Assembly (NCBI GenBank): GCA_037349105.1
Contig: JAYJMM010000102.1
Span: forward strand, 2,046,001-2,110,000
DNA length: 64,000 bases
Source: Limnomonas spitsbergensis
Lineage: Eukaryota; Chlorophyta; Chlorophyceae; Chlamydomonadales
Reading direction: 5' to 3'
Shown here in pieces: positions 53,540-64,000 of this stretch. Position numbers and translations under genes: made by a program. Numbering within the stretch: position 1 is the first letter of the stretch; each line of letters begins with the position of its first letter. Below the pieces are notes generated by a model. It was not told where the DNA came from, searched no databases, and saw nothing but the letters and a program-made list of their open reading frames with translations.

Positions 53540-54650
53540 CTCTGGGCCCAACTAAAAAAAGCTCGCTGCTTGGGCGTCCAACAGTCTGATTCGGAAATGC
53601 ATCATAGAACAAAAGCTAGAGAGGAAGGAAAATACAACACCAGAAAAAGGAAGGGAAGTCAGATTCACCAGCCTCCCGAGAGCCTAGACCTCAATAAATC
53701 CAGCCACATATTCCACGTCATTGACATATTCCACAAGAACTGGCATTTTTTGTTGGTATTTTCTTTCTCTTCGTCCCTAGAGTTTCCAACTGGACAGTTT
53801 GCCACGCACACGGCCGTGCTTTAAATAGGGCCTAGAGGCCAATGACATAACACCTCTAGGACCTGCTCAAAAAGGCTCGGCCGCGTGGGTGCCTAAGAGT
53901 CAAAGCTGTGAGAAGGAAACTTAAGGCAAGAGGGGACAGAGAGGAACAAAAAGCAGATATATCGTAGCCCCCCCCCCAGAGGGAAGGCAGTGCGAAGGTT
54001 CCCCGCCCCCAGTGTCAACTAAGTCCTAAACAAGCTGAAAACTAAAGAGAGGAGAGAAAGCAGGAACACAAAAGAAAAGGCCTCCCTCAAAGAAAAAGAA
54101 ATCCCCCCGCTCCTCAAGAAATTAGCGCTGCGTGATGTCTACCACATCCTTCACAAATACCTGAGCCTCCCACCCAAGCCTAACCCAGTACATCTGGTGA
54201 AAGTCCGTAGCGCCCTCAGGGGGGCCTGCCCAACCCCTGTCCCAGAGCTTCTCCTTGACGCTAAGGCACTAGAAGCAAGCATGTAGCGCATCCTCCACAT
54301 GCTCGACATCTGCCTTTGCCCAGCACCGCTGGCAGCAGCTTGTCTCATGCTGTTGATCACTTCACCGTCCCCTTGTGGCAGCCGTCCTAACCGCACCGAG
54401 CCGCAGCCGTAAGTTTGGGCGCATATGGGCACACGCCTTGCTGCTGGTGCATCTCTCAGCACGTGCACGCCCGCTGTAAGCTGGAATCAGGCGCTGCGGG
54501 TGGCCATAGAGCTGTGCACAGTGGCAGGGTCCCTGGGGTCTCCTTTGCCAGTGGCCTCCAGCTGTGCCTGCTTGCAGGCTGTGTCCACTAGTCATAGCAC
54601 CTTTGGCATGGAGAGCGGCTGCAGGTCAAAGACTGCCTGACACATGTTAG
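53540..54650 (-). mobile_element. LINE remnant, minus strand: RT C-terminal fragment, UTR and terminal block
   Basis: Read from 54640: LEATGKGDPRDPATVHSSMA-like decayed sequence, NLRLRLGAVRTAATRG, Cys-rich end near 54290, a CT-rich UTR (54125-53910), then the terminal block with GGCGCC-like and GGTCCTAGAGGTGTTATG at 53900-53838. A second, more diverged terminal block (GGGCCCAACT...GGGCGTCC) lies at 53540-53590. Confidence 0.6.
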
Positions 54651-54774
54651 AAGCATAATTGCCAATGTCATGGAATAAGCATGGGTTTGACTTCCCGCAT
54701 TCCAGGTGGCTGACCCAGTGTTTACTTCTTCAGCTATGAGTCCACCTTAGGCGGGCCGTCCCATGGCCACCAAA

Positions 54775-54960
54775 GGCTTCATTAGGACAAAATATCGACC
54801 GGCCTAATGCCGGTACAGGTGGGCCAAGCAGCAGGGCAGGCCTGCCAGAGTGCCAGAGGCCAGGGGGTAGCTGAACGGTAGCAGAACTGTAGCCCAGCCA
54901 TGACAGCCACGAAAAATAAGCGCTGGGCTGACCGCTGAGCAGCTGTGGTCCCAACAACGT
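54775..54960 (-). repeat. Short interspersed repeat (TTCAGCTACA family)
   Basis: Reverse orientation: GGCCGGTACAGG-like and GGCCAAGCAGCAGGGCAGGC blocks precede GGTAGCTGAACGGTAGCAG and GAAAAATAAGCGCTGG. Confidence 0.5.
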
Positions 54961-54975
54961 GCAAAATTCCACTGC

Positions 54976-55490
54976 TTATGACCTCATTTCTCAGTAAAAA
55001 TGGTAATTTACAAAAATAAAACGGACATCCAGTTCAATGATGGGGCTTGGGACTCAGGCCGAGTGGCGGCCATGGACTCAACCAGGGACTCAATGACCAG
55101 TATGGCCTTCATGGTTTTGACTTGGGCTCCACTTGCCCCTTGGCCGCAGCCGCCCTCAGCTGTGCACCATGCTGTTTTGAGAATCATGTGTTAGTTCCCG
55201 TACTCCTGCTATTTTGAGTCATTGATCTGCACTGAGGTTCTGGTGTGACTTCCGGTGCTCTAGGCTGTTGAGGGGCCTTCTCATTACTGCATGCACGATT
55301 GTGCGCAGGCTTCCGTTTTGCTAAGTTGCCTGCGCCCGCTCTGGCTGACATTTTTGGGCGCAAAAGCATAAAAACAGCCTCGGTGCGCATGTGGCCCTCG
55401 TCCTCAGCTGAGAAAAGGCGAGCAAGAGCAGGAAAGGCACACAATCAACGAGCACACACACGGCCGCAATAACTCATACGGTACGGAAAA
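54976..55490 (-). repeat. 500-bp dispersed repeat, copy 2
   Basis: Same content and orientation as 44486-44985, including CTTATGACCTCATTTCTCAG, AAAATAAAACGGACATCCAG, GGGGCTTGGGACTCAGGC and the 110-bp module at its end. The frame reads MSARAGAGNLAKRKPAHNRA and ends in GQVEPKSKP. It lies outside the AP2 right arm, so it is not part of the inverted duplication. Confidence 0.7.
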
Positions 55491-56289
55491 AGTTGGGTTT
55501 AGTTATTGTATGAAAGGGTCACCTGGCGGGACCTCCCGAGTGCCTTAGTATTTTTTTGTGAGGGCTGGGCATGTGCCCATGCTTTGCACATTAAGGGTGA
55601 TACGATGAAGCAAGTACCAGGGGCGGCATAATATAGGGGAGAAATATCACATCAACCTGCCTGTTGGGCTAGCACGGGTGCTCAGGTGGTATGTGCGGCG
55701 AGCAGCACTTTGTTTGGCCTTGACGTAAGCCCAGTCCCTGGGTGATGATGGAGCTTATCAACACGGCGGAGGCTGGAAGTCAAGGTAATCGTTGCAAATG
55801 CTGTTCAGTTTCATTTCTGGTGTGCCTGTGCACCAGCCCGTCGTCTGGAAACAAAAAATGGCTCGGTGCTTCGGCGTCCAACAGTCTCATTCAAAAAAAT
55901 ATCAGGCAGAGTGGAAGCCGGAACACCCGCCATCAAGGCGCGAGTGGAGGCCGGAAGAACCTACATCCAACTGATGCTCAGTGTTGACCGAAGTCCTGAC
56001 CTTATCTGAATTGCTTTATTCCTCTCTGGCTTTTCCAGTGCGCAGGAGAATACTTTTGGGGGCCCATCAGGTGGACACCACTGGGCAAGTGGGGACCCAT
56101 ATTTTCCCATCTTTGCAGCGATTGGGGCCTCCTGCAGCAGGCCCCCCCGGCTATAGGCGAAGGTGCAGCATCAATGTAGCTGAAGAACGCTAAAAATGTA
56201 CTTTTGCTGCCGAGCTGAAGCCATCACATTGGTCACAGGTCCATGGGGTCTGCTGTGACAGGGGCCACGAGTTCATCCAAGCTACAGTC

Positions 56290-56490
56290 CGAGCTGTACA
56301 TTATGGACATACACTGTTCCTTTTTGTGGCACCTACCATTTGCCTACATTTCAGCTACCTCTTGGCCTTTGGCCAGTGGACCCTTGCATGGCCAGCAGCC
56401 ATGCTGCATGGGCCACCGGCCATAGGCCGGTCAAGGTCTAATCCCAATTTGGGCGGCCCAGATATTGGGGTGGCTCACAGAAGGTGGACT
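56290..56490 (+). repeat. Short interspersed repeat (TTCAGCTACA family), well preserved
   Basis: Blocks in order: CCTACATTTCAGCTACC, TTGGCCTTTGGCCAGTGG, CATGCTGCATGGGCCACCGG, ATAGGCCGGTCAAGGTC and CCCAATTTGGGCGGCCC. Confidence 0.6.
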
Positions 56491-56859
56491 GATAGAAAAA
56501 ATAAACACAGCCTACATCAGGTTGAAAAAGACGGAATCATACAACAGAGCCCTGACTCGCATCGTGGTGCGGCGCTTGGTTGCTGAGCCAGGGCAAGATC
56601 TTCAAAAAATAAAGGCTCCGCATGTTTTTAAATTACTTCATTCCAGTGGAGCATCACATTTGATCCATGGGGCAGACACACAATATCCGGTTTGAGAACA
56701 TAACCGGTGGGACAGCAAATAAGAAAACTGCCGATGCCCCCCCTGGAATTTCTGCCAGCAAATTAAGATGGCGTCATGGCGATGCTTCTTGACTTTTGTT
56801 TGACGTCAGGTATCTGGGAGTAACAGGAGACAGCTTTCATTGTTGACGCATGCCCAAGT

Positions 56860-57015
56860 GCTTCAGCAGCAATTCAGCTACATCAAGGCCTAGGGCCACT
56901 GGGGCAGGGTGGCCTGGCGCAGGAATCCTTGTTGCTTGGGCCGCTGGCCGGATATCCTTGGGTCCCCATTAACCTATCTGCCCAGTGGTGACCAATTGGC
57001 TGCCCATACAGCGGC
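56860..57015 (+). repeat. Short interspersed repeat (TTCAGCTACA family)
   Basis: Contains GCAATTCAGCTACATCAAGG, GGGCCACTGGGGC, GGGCCGCTGGCCGG and TTGGGTCCCCATTAACC. Confidence 0.55.
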
Positions 57016-57534
57016 CTGCCAAAGGTGGCCTTGTGCGTACTGAAGCAGACACGGACAGTCATCATCCACTCTCGCATGAGTTCACGAACAAGATAAGTCC
57101 TAGTACGCTACTGTGGATTCGATGCATGGCTTGATTGGCGTGAAGCCAGACAGGGGATTGTGGATAGTAACTTGTACACCCTGACTCAGCGAATGTCAGC
57201 GAATGTTGAGGACACAGTATCGATGCATGGCATCGCAATACCATCAGTAGGCTTTTTACTTGCGGATTTGAAAGAGTGACAAAATGTGCTCACAGACTAG
57301 TTGCTTTTAGGTCATCGCCTGACGAAATAAGCTCTGTGCACCTAGACTTGCGTCCAGGGGGAAATATTTGGACACCCTAGGGAGGAAGGGAGGACCGCGG
57401 AATGCTGTACAAGAAAAATAAGCTCACAAGGAAAGAAAGGACCGGCGGAAGCCGGACGGGCTCAGACATGAATCCAGTAGCAGTAATGCGGCATGTGGTA
57501 CGCTGACACACAGTCATTTGTCAGAATTAAGGCA

Positions 57535-57705
57535 CGAAGTTGGTGGGCTCCCGAGCGACGAGAAAAAACTGTCCAGGCGGAAAATTACTAGCGAAAAAAA
57601 TGCTCGATAGGAAAAGACCAGTTGGAAAAAGGCCGGTTGTAAAAAAATGTCCGGAAAAAGCTCGATGGAAAAAGGCAAGCAGGAAAAAGATTGGGCTGGA
57701 CCCTG
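57535..57705 (+). repeat. A-rich degenerate minisatellite encoding a Lys-rich frame
   Basis: About eight diverged units of 17-24 bp of the type GGAAAAAGRCCGGTTG. The plus frame reads Lys-rich (KRPVGKRPVVKKCP), which I treat as a by-product of the repeat. Confidence 0.45.
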
Positions 57706-58314
57706 GAATTTGGAATCACCAATACCAGCTGTGAGCTACCTTGTCGCCCACCAAAAAGCTGAAGGAAAAAAGCTGCCCGTCATCTCAAACAGACTGCCGG
57801 GTCTACAAACGTTTGCTGTGATGCTGCGGTACCTTACCAATGCGAACGCGCCCCAGGTACGAAGTTGACAACTGTTGCTTGTGTGGTGAGGCTTGCATCT
57901 TGCCTTGGGTTGGGATCCGTGGTTGGTTTGCGAATACCGGTATGCGACAGTCGGCAACGCGATCGTAGCTTCCCCAATGTGCAGATCAGGAATCGATTCT
58001 CAATATTAGAATATTTTGCTTGGACTCCAGGGCGAAACCGTGTTGAAGGCCCCCATTTTTACTTTTTAGAGGGTGGGTTTTTAGTTCAAGAGGTGGGAAC
58101 CAGTAGCCACCCAGCTGAACCTCAAATGCAAAAAATGTGGTAGAAGCTACTGCATCATGCTACAACCTGATGCTCCTCAATGAAGACAAGCAGACAATGT
58201 CTCTGAGCATTTTGGAAATGCGATCCTCGTGCAAGCTGACAGCCTTATGTGTAGCCAGCGTACCAATCACAGGATAGCCAGCTTAAACTAATCAGTCAAT
58301 CAAGCACTGATTAT

Positions 58315-58480
58315 TTAATGAGCACAGTTTTTCTGGGGTGCTTCATCAGAAAGTTCAGCTACAGCATGCATGGCCTACGGTCATGATGGGGGCCTGGTGC
58401 AACATGCCATGCTGCATGGGCTGCTGGCCTGTCAAGGTTTGCCACCCATCGGCCCTGTGCTGGCAGCTCAGAGGCATTTG
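58315..58480 (+). repeat. Short interspersed repeat (TTCAGCTACA family), well preserved
   Basis: Contains GGTGCTTCATCAG, AAGTTCAGCTACAGCATGC, GGGGGCCTGGTGCAACATGC, GGCCTGTCAAGGTTTG and CCCATCGGCCCTGTGCTGG. Confidence 0.6.
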
Positions 58481-59512
58481 CAAGGTACGGTATCCTGGTG
58501 CGCACTAAAATAAGCACAAACTGTTACATTGTCCCAGGTTATCAAACAGGGCACTTGATGGGAACTCTGCGTGCTCCGCTGAGGGACAGCGCGTGAAATG
58601 GTCAAAATATAACAGCAAGCTTGCGAAGGCAGCCACTTGTGACTTGTGATGAATGCATCGACACGAGAACACAAAATCAACCGCTTTTATAATTCTCACT
58701 TTTGCCAGGCCTCGCTGCAGCAGCAAAGTGCAGAAGACATACAGATCAGATGCAGCCCATGCAGCAGCGGGCAGCGGAAGGTCAAAGACGCAACCAAACA
58801 TTCTTTTGACACCGGTAACGTCAGTCTGTCTGCAATAACACAGTTCCCAATGACAGCCTCTAATCTGCCTGATCCATGCATGCTGCACCATGGATGTAGG
58901 ACTTGCCGCATCCGGCCACTTGACCTGTTGAACTGAAACAGGCTTCTGAGGCACAGCGAAGAGGAGTCAGCAGGATTAATGCAACTCAGCTCGGTGCTGT
59001 GACTTGAAAACAACGTCGTAGTAACAGACTGGCCGTCGTAGGGTCGTAGGTTGTAGCCTGGTTGTAGCGACATTCGATTCGAATCTGGTTCACCGTACTT
59101 GCACTGAACCCTGAACCATCAAACGAGGCAAACAAAAGCAGGAATATTTCCGACACAATCATTTCCAGTCAACAGCGTCATCCCGTCACAAGCTCTTAAG
59201 GTGAGTGCATCGCAAATGTATCAAGAATTCACCTCGCCGTTGCCAGACCCGACCTGAGGATGTGTATGTCTTGCTCACATCATACACGCACACACTCAAG
59301 AACCCAATAACATGGCTGCACTTGTCCTCCTTTCGGCATCTGACACAGCATCCCATCTGTCTTTCCACGCTCGAGCATACTTGTCGAGCAATCACACGAT
59401 TCGGTTCTTCTGTCGGAATCTGAAACACCCACTGAGGTCATCCCAGTTGACTTGTTAACGTCGACACAGATGACTAGCACCCAATCACGCACGCATGATA
59501 GCAGGATTCAAT

Positions 59513-59521
59513 CATAAATAA
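59513..59521 (+). promoter_or_regulatory. Possible TATA-like element of the matrix glycoprotein gene
   Basis: CATAAATAA lies about 160 bp upstream of the chosen start at 59680. It is AT-rich against a GC-rich background. Position and sequence only are suggestive. Confidence 0.2.
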
Positions 59522-59679
59522 CATGCCTATAGGCTGTCTATTCCTGACTCATCCCGACTAATCTGTTTATTTGAATTTTCATGCTACGACCCGTCAACAT
59601 CGTACTTGGTCTGAACAACCAATGTTGCTTGACATGCATTGCAGATCGCTTAATAACCCGCGCCCTGTCGACAAGCGAA

Positions 59680-62600
59680 ATGGCAACAGCCATGACGCTT
59701 CTCGTGGCCGCAGCAGCCCTGGCTGTTGCGTCTGCCCAGATTCAGCCTGGACTTTTCTACTGGTGTTCCCTGATTGAGAACGGCCCAAACTTCGCGGCCC
59801 AATCCTCAGCTAATCAGCCTCGCACCTGGCTTGCGGCCTTTCCCGGTGGCTACTCCACCCAAGTCTGCCACGTTTCCGCTGGAGTCACCCCTTACAGCAA
59901 CCAACCTTGCACGACGAGTCAGTACACCTACAGCAACGGCACTGCCTACCCCCCGAACACATGCGCACCGAATCCCGTCACAGCCTACGCCATTTCCCCA
60001 TCTAACTGCCAGGTAATCCCTTTACACTATTTGCAGTCCTTTACCTTTCTTGGATCTTCATGCCCTGACGCATCTTTAAGCTGTTCTTATTACTAACCAC
60101 TTTCCCTTCACCCCCTCTTCCCACAGACTGCTGACAGCTGGGGCACGGATGCTCTCCAGTGTTCGTACCCTGGCTACGGAGCACCCACCCTCTTCACCAC
60201 CCTGAACGGCCCATCGAGCTACCCTATCACCTATGACCAGAAGCTATCCTGCCTGGGTGTCGTCTTCTCCACCGACCTGATTGAATCCGGCACGCCTGCT
60301 GCTGTCTTCGGAAAGCTGTTTGTATGGAAGGACTATTCTGACATGCTTTACGTTACTGTGTCTCTAAATGCCACCGGATGGGGCCCTGCCGCTGATTCCC
60401 TGAGTGCTGCCGGCTATGTACCCAACTCATATGGCCAGTTCCTGTTCGACTCCCTCAACTCAACCAGCCAGCCTACCGGTCAGATCCATGTCTGGAACCA
60501 GTTCATCTCCGCCCAGACAACCAACTACTTTGTCTCTGATCTGATCTCCTCGGGTCTGAGCCTCTGGTCTTGCTTTACTGCTGCTGTGAACCTGACTGGT
60601 GCCTGCGACCCAACCACCAGCGTGTTCAAGCGTGGCCTTGGCTGTGTGTACACCGCCAACAACACCCTCAGCCCCACCACCGACATCTCCAACTCCACCA
60701 ACCTGTACTTCAGTGTCAAGTTCAAGGTCACCAACTTTGACCTGCTGACCACCAACCACAACTACTGCGGTGACAACACTGTGACCAAGACTGTGGTCAT
60801 GGCAGCTGGCCTAACCCTAGACCTGTACAACTCAGCTGGCGTCGGTCTGGCCAATCCCATCCCCAGGGCCTGCGCCTCTCGTGTCCGGTCCCCAAATCCC
60901 CCTGTCCCCCCTACTCCCCCCTCGCCCTCTCCCCCACCAACCCCTCCTCCAGTCCCCCCTCCCCCCACTGCCCCCCCATCTCCCCCCCCTCCCCCGTCCC
61001 CTCCTCCCTCTCCTGGCCCTCCTCCCCCCTCTCCCTCTCCCCCTTCCACGAACATTTATGGTGTGTTCTTCTTCAACCAGTCCACCCGTATGTACAACAA
61101 GGACATTGACTGCCCCTACCTGGTTGGAATGAACCCCACCACTGGGCTTGCCACCAATGTGATGCTCGGCCCATACCTGAATGCCTACATGTATGAGTGC
61201 ACTGTGTACAACTCAAATCAGGGATCCATTCTCCTGTGGAGTGCGCTGTACATCAAGATCAGCTTCTATGACCCCAGCAACCTGAACCTCCTGACTGCCA
61301 GTGTCCAACTCAACCAAAACTACATGTGGAGCAAGTTTGCCACTGCCACCTACCCTGACGGCCTGGCTGGTCCTACTGGTAAGTCTGCAGGCATCAAGTC
61401 TCGACATATGACGAGTGTGCCGATACGCTTCACTGTCTCTACTTGCTAGTTCCTAGCATTACGGTGTCTAGTGACTAGTCCTTCTCCTTTAGTGGCTAGT
61501 AAATGGTATTTCCCTCTGAATCTTCCCTAATTGCAACCTACCCTCTCCTCTTGTAGGCAGCCCTGCGGTCTGTGGGTTCTTCGGTACCTACTACGCCACC
61601 CAGAACGGCAATCCCTCCGCCTGTGTTCCTGGTGTTGGTGTCGCCCCTGACAATGTTGGTGGCCTTGTCGCATGCACTTCCAGCTTCTACGCTTGCAACA
61701 GCCAGTTCCGTGTTGGCTCGTTCGCCCCAGTGCAGCAGGTTTCCACTGCTACCTATGGCTTCACCTACGGTATCAACCTGCCCACCCTTACCGGCAATGC
61801 CACTGTCGACACCAGCAAGTGTACCATCATCGTTTCTGGCTCCCCTGCGTGCGACCTGCCCCCTCCTCCTCCCCCCTCTCCCCGCCCTCCCCCTGGCCCC
61901 CCTCGCCCACCCCTGCCTCCTCCCAGCCCATCCCCTCCCCTTCCCCCCACCCCTCCCAGCCCTCCTCCTGCCTCTCCCAGCCCCCCTCTCCCTCCTAGCC
62001 CCCCCCCTCCCCCTCCTCCCGCGTGCTCAATCTTCATCAGCACTTTTAAGTACTTCTCTTCTAACGTGCCGTTCAATGTCAACGTCTCGCCCACTGCCAC
62101 TGGCAGCGATGGCACTCGCTTCGCCCAACTCTTCAACCAGCTATTTGCCAGGAATGTTGTTTCTGCTTACACTGGCGATGTGTTCAGGTTCGTCGATGTT
62201 GCACCTGCCGTTCCCCCCACCAACCCCTACACTCCTGTAAACGGCCTTACACCTAACCTGCTACTCACTGCCACTCTCCTCAACGAAGCAGCACAGCAGC
62301 AGTTCCTGGCTAACTTCAATGATATCATCAATGTCCAGATCCTTGCGCAGCAGTACAGCCTGGCTTGCACTGACCAGATCTGGGCCAACACAACTTGCGG
62401 CGGTGCCTCTCGCGTCCTGTACTCTACCCCCCCACCACCCATGGCCTCACCTCCCGGTGTGATCGTCAAGTCCGGAATCATCCCTGGGTGCCCAAGCCCC
62501 CCTCCTGCCCCCCCTCCTCCCCCTATGTCCCCTCCTCCTCCCCCCCCTCGACCTCCCTCACCTTCTCCCTCTCCTTCTCCTTCTCCCCCACCCCCTTCGC

Positions 62601-63933
62601 CCCCTGCCCCTCCTCCTTTTCCCTCTCCCCCTCCTCCTCCTCCTCCCTCCGGATATGTCTCCCTCTTCATTGTCAGCAGCGCCGTCTCGTGCTCCACCAA
62701 TGGTCCCTGCATCATCAACGCTATCAACAGCGTGATCGCCACCATGACCCCCGCCAACCCCACCAATGGTGTCCCAGGCTGTGCCGACGTCGAGGGCGGT
62801 ATCCAGTTCGATTTGCAATACCTTGTCCAATCTGATGCAGTCAGGTTCTACAATGCCATCACCTCCCCTCTGATGGCCTACTTCATCTTCCAGATGTCTG
62901 CACCCCAGTGTTCTGCTGCCACTGCAGTGCCTTGCGGAGCCTCAATTGCCGCCATTCCCTCTATCGGTACTGGCCTCCAGTACACATGCGGTGGTGGTTC
63001 CCTTGGTATCATGGCACAGCCGTCCCTGTGCTGCGCCCCTCCTTCCCCTGGCAGATCCTCCCCTCCTCCACCAACCCTTTCCCCCGTTCCTGTCCCACTG
63101 CCTTCCCCAGTCCCTTCACCCATCCCCTCCCCAGTGACTCCGGTGCCTTCCCCTGTCCCTTCCCCTGTCCCCTCCCCTTCCCCAACACCAACTCCATCAC
63201 CCAGCGGCCCTGTCACACACCAGTTCTGGATTAACACACCCATGGTCACTGCCTATGGAGGTTCGAACGCCAATGTTGCAGTGATCACGGTTACTCAAGT
63301 GAGTCAAAATCCTGTTTTTCTGCTGGTCAAGTGTTATGTTCGAGTACAGTTGATCTTTCACCAGACCTTAAGGTTCTGTTCTAACCACAAGCTTTGACCT
63401 TTTGCAGATCCTGTGCCCCCTGATGTACACGACCATCTTAGACGCGATTGCCAAGGCTGGCCTCAACGCCAACATCCTTACTGGCACTAGCATTGCCAAT
63501 GGCTGTGCTGTCGTGACACCACTGCCCAACCCTGAGGTGAGCAATTATGCAAATTGCTTTGCAACGTGCAGTACACATTTCCCACTTAACTGACCATCCT
63601 CTTCTTCCCTTATCCCCTATTCTCTGAAAATCCCTCCCTTTTTTTTTAATTCAGAACATGGTCCGTGTTGCGTCCAAGTTCTACTTCAGCATGCCGTCTG
63701 AGGCTGCCTGGATCGTCCTCCAGCCACATCTGTACTCCGCTGCAACGATCAAGACAGGGCACGTTATGTGCGGCAGCACCCTGTACTACCAGCGGTACCC
63801 CACTGGCGTCAACGTTCCCTCATCTGGCCTCACAGCCGGCCCCTTGACCTACACCAGCCAGCCCTCTTGGTTGTCAGCATCGGCCGCTGCATCAGTCTGC
63901 TACACAAACATGTTCGACCCTCTACATGAATAG
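59680..63933 (+). CDS. Pherophorin-like hydroxyproline-rich extracellular glycoprotein
   Basis: Five plus-strand exons: 59680-60012, 60127-61378, 61557-63298, 63408-63536 and 63655-63933 (3735 nt, 1244 aa), with GT-AG introns of 108-178 bp and consistent phases. I chose ATG 59680 because it gives a clean signal peptide (MATAMTLLVAAAALAVASA); an in-frame ATG at 59581 would bury it. Cys-containing globular domains alternate with four Pro-rich rods: PPSPSPPPTPPPVPPPP (60890-61050), 61855-62025, 62480-62650, and a PSPVPSP type at 63030-63210. Such SP/PPP rods are hydroxylated and glycosylated in algal walls. The globular-rod-globular plan is that of pherophorins and related matrix proteins, but I do not see the full pherophorin cysteine signature, so the family assignment is tentative. 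Several N-x-T/S sites are present. The gene is complete, and 67 bases of 3' flank remain in the window. Confidence 0.85.
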
Positions 63934-64000
63934 AACTTGGTCACTTCTGTTTGTCTGCATTAACTGCAGGCTGCATAGGCTTTACTAGCCCCACATAACC

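Larger units (their letters stand above)
55500..59500. other. Gene-poor, repeat-rich stretch
   Basis: Apart from several short interspersed repeats (listed separately or visible near 56100-56190), I see no gene. Open frames on both strands lack domains and splice support. A diverged LINE-terminal-like phrase (GGCGTCCAACAGTCTCATTC) occurs near 55872, matching one at 53574. Confidence 0.5.

Noticed and set aside
60762..61055. Minus-strand poly-Gly frames over the Pro-rich rods (also 61765-62136, 62227-62766, 62878-63249)
   Set aside because: They are the antisense of proline codons and lack splice or start signals.
61572..62240. Plus-strand frame rich in Leu/Pro/Ser within the matrix glycoprotein
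   Set aside because: It is a shifted reading of exon 3, whose true frame is fixed by the splice phases on both sides.

Overview
The window reads as nuclear DNA of a green alga, most likely Chlorophyceae (volvocine or a relative). Supporting signs are a hydroxyproline-rich, pherophorin-style wall or matrix glycoprotein with SP/PPP rods, a plastid-targeted CPP1-type protein, a double-AP2 transcription factor, GC-rich intron-dense genes with GT-AG introns, CAG-rich microsatellites, and decayed non-LTR retrotransposons. I do not assign a species. Most long open frames are artefacts of low-complexity DNA. The real genes appear only when exons are joined at splice sites, and every gene called here was checked by reading phase across its junctions.

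Layout. 0.7-7.6 kb (minus): a partial leucine-rich-repeat exon, then a proposed 4-exon single-pass membrane protein with a Gln- and Pro-rich N-terminal part. 8.6-9.3 kb: a small transposon-like frame. 10.2-20.6 kb (minus): a complete 10-exon ecto-apyrase (GDA1/CD39 family, 1118 aa) with transmembrane helices at both ends. 22-25.8 kb: LINE remnants. 27.3-31.2 kb (minus): a 6-exon plastid protein of the CPP1/DUF3353 J-like family. 32.2-53.2 kb: a large inverted duplication (arms about 9.3 and 8.2 kb, spacer 3.5 kb). Each arm carries an intact 8-exon double-AP2 transcription factor; the two genes are transcribed head-to-head away from the spacer, which holds LINE debris. 53.5-59.5 kb: LINE debris and short dispersed repeats. 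59.7-63.9 kb (plus): a complete 5-exon extracellular hydroxyproline-rich glycoprotein of 1244 aa.

The most unusual signal is a recurring pattern in three gene families (apyrase, CPP1, AP2). Short stretches spanning an exon-intron boundary have been copied in tandem into the adjoining intron, leaving 'ghost' exon ends with their own splice sites. In the apyrase one such copy has become a perfect 100-bp satellite that repeats a 5' splice site seven times. Other notable points are the inverted transcription factor pair, which differs by an exactly in-frame 651-bp indel; a conserved about 60-bp LINE 3' end; an abundant short interspersed repeat marked by TTCAGCTACA; and a roughly 110-bp module found at four loci.
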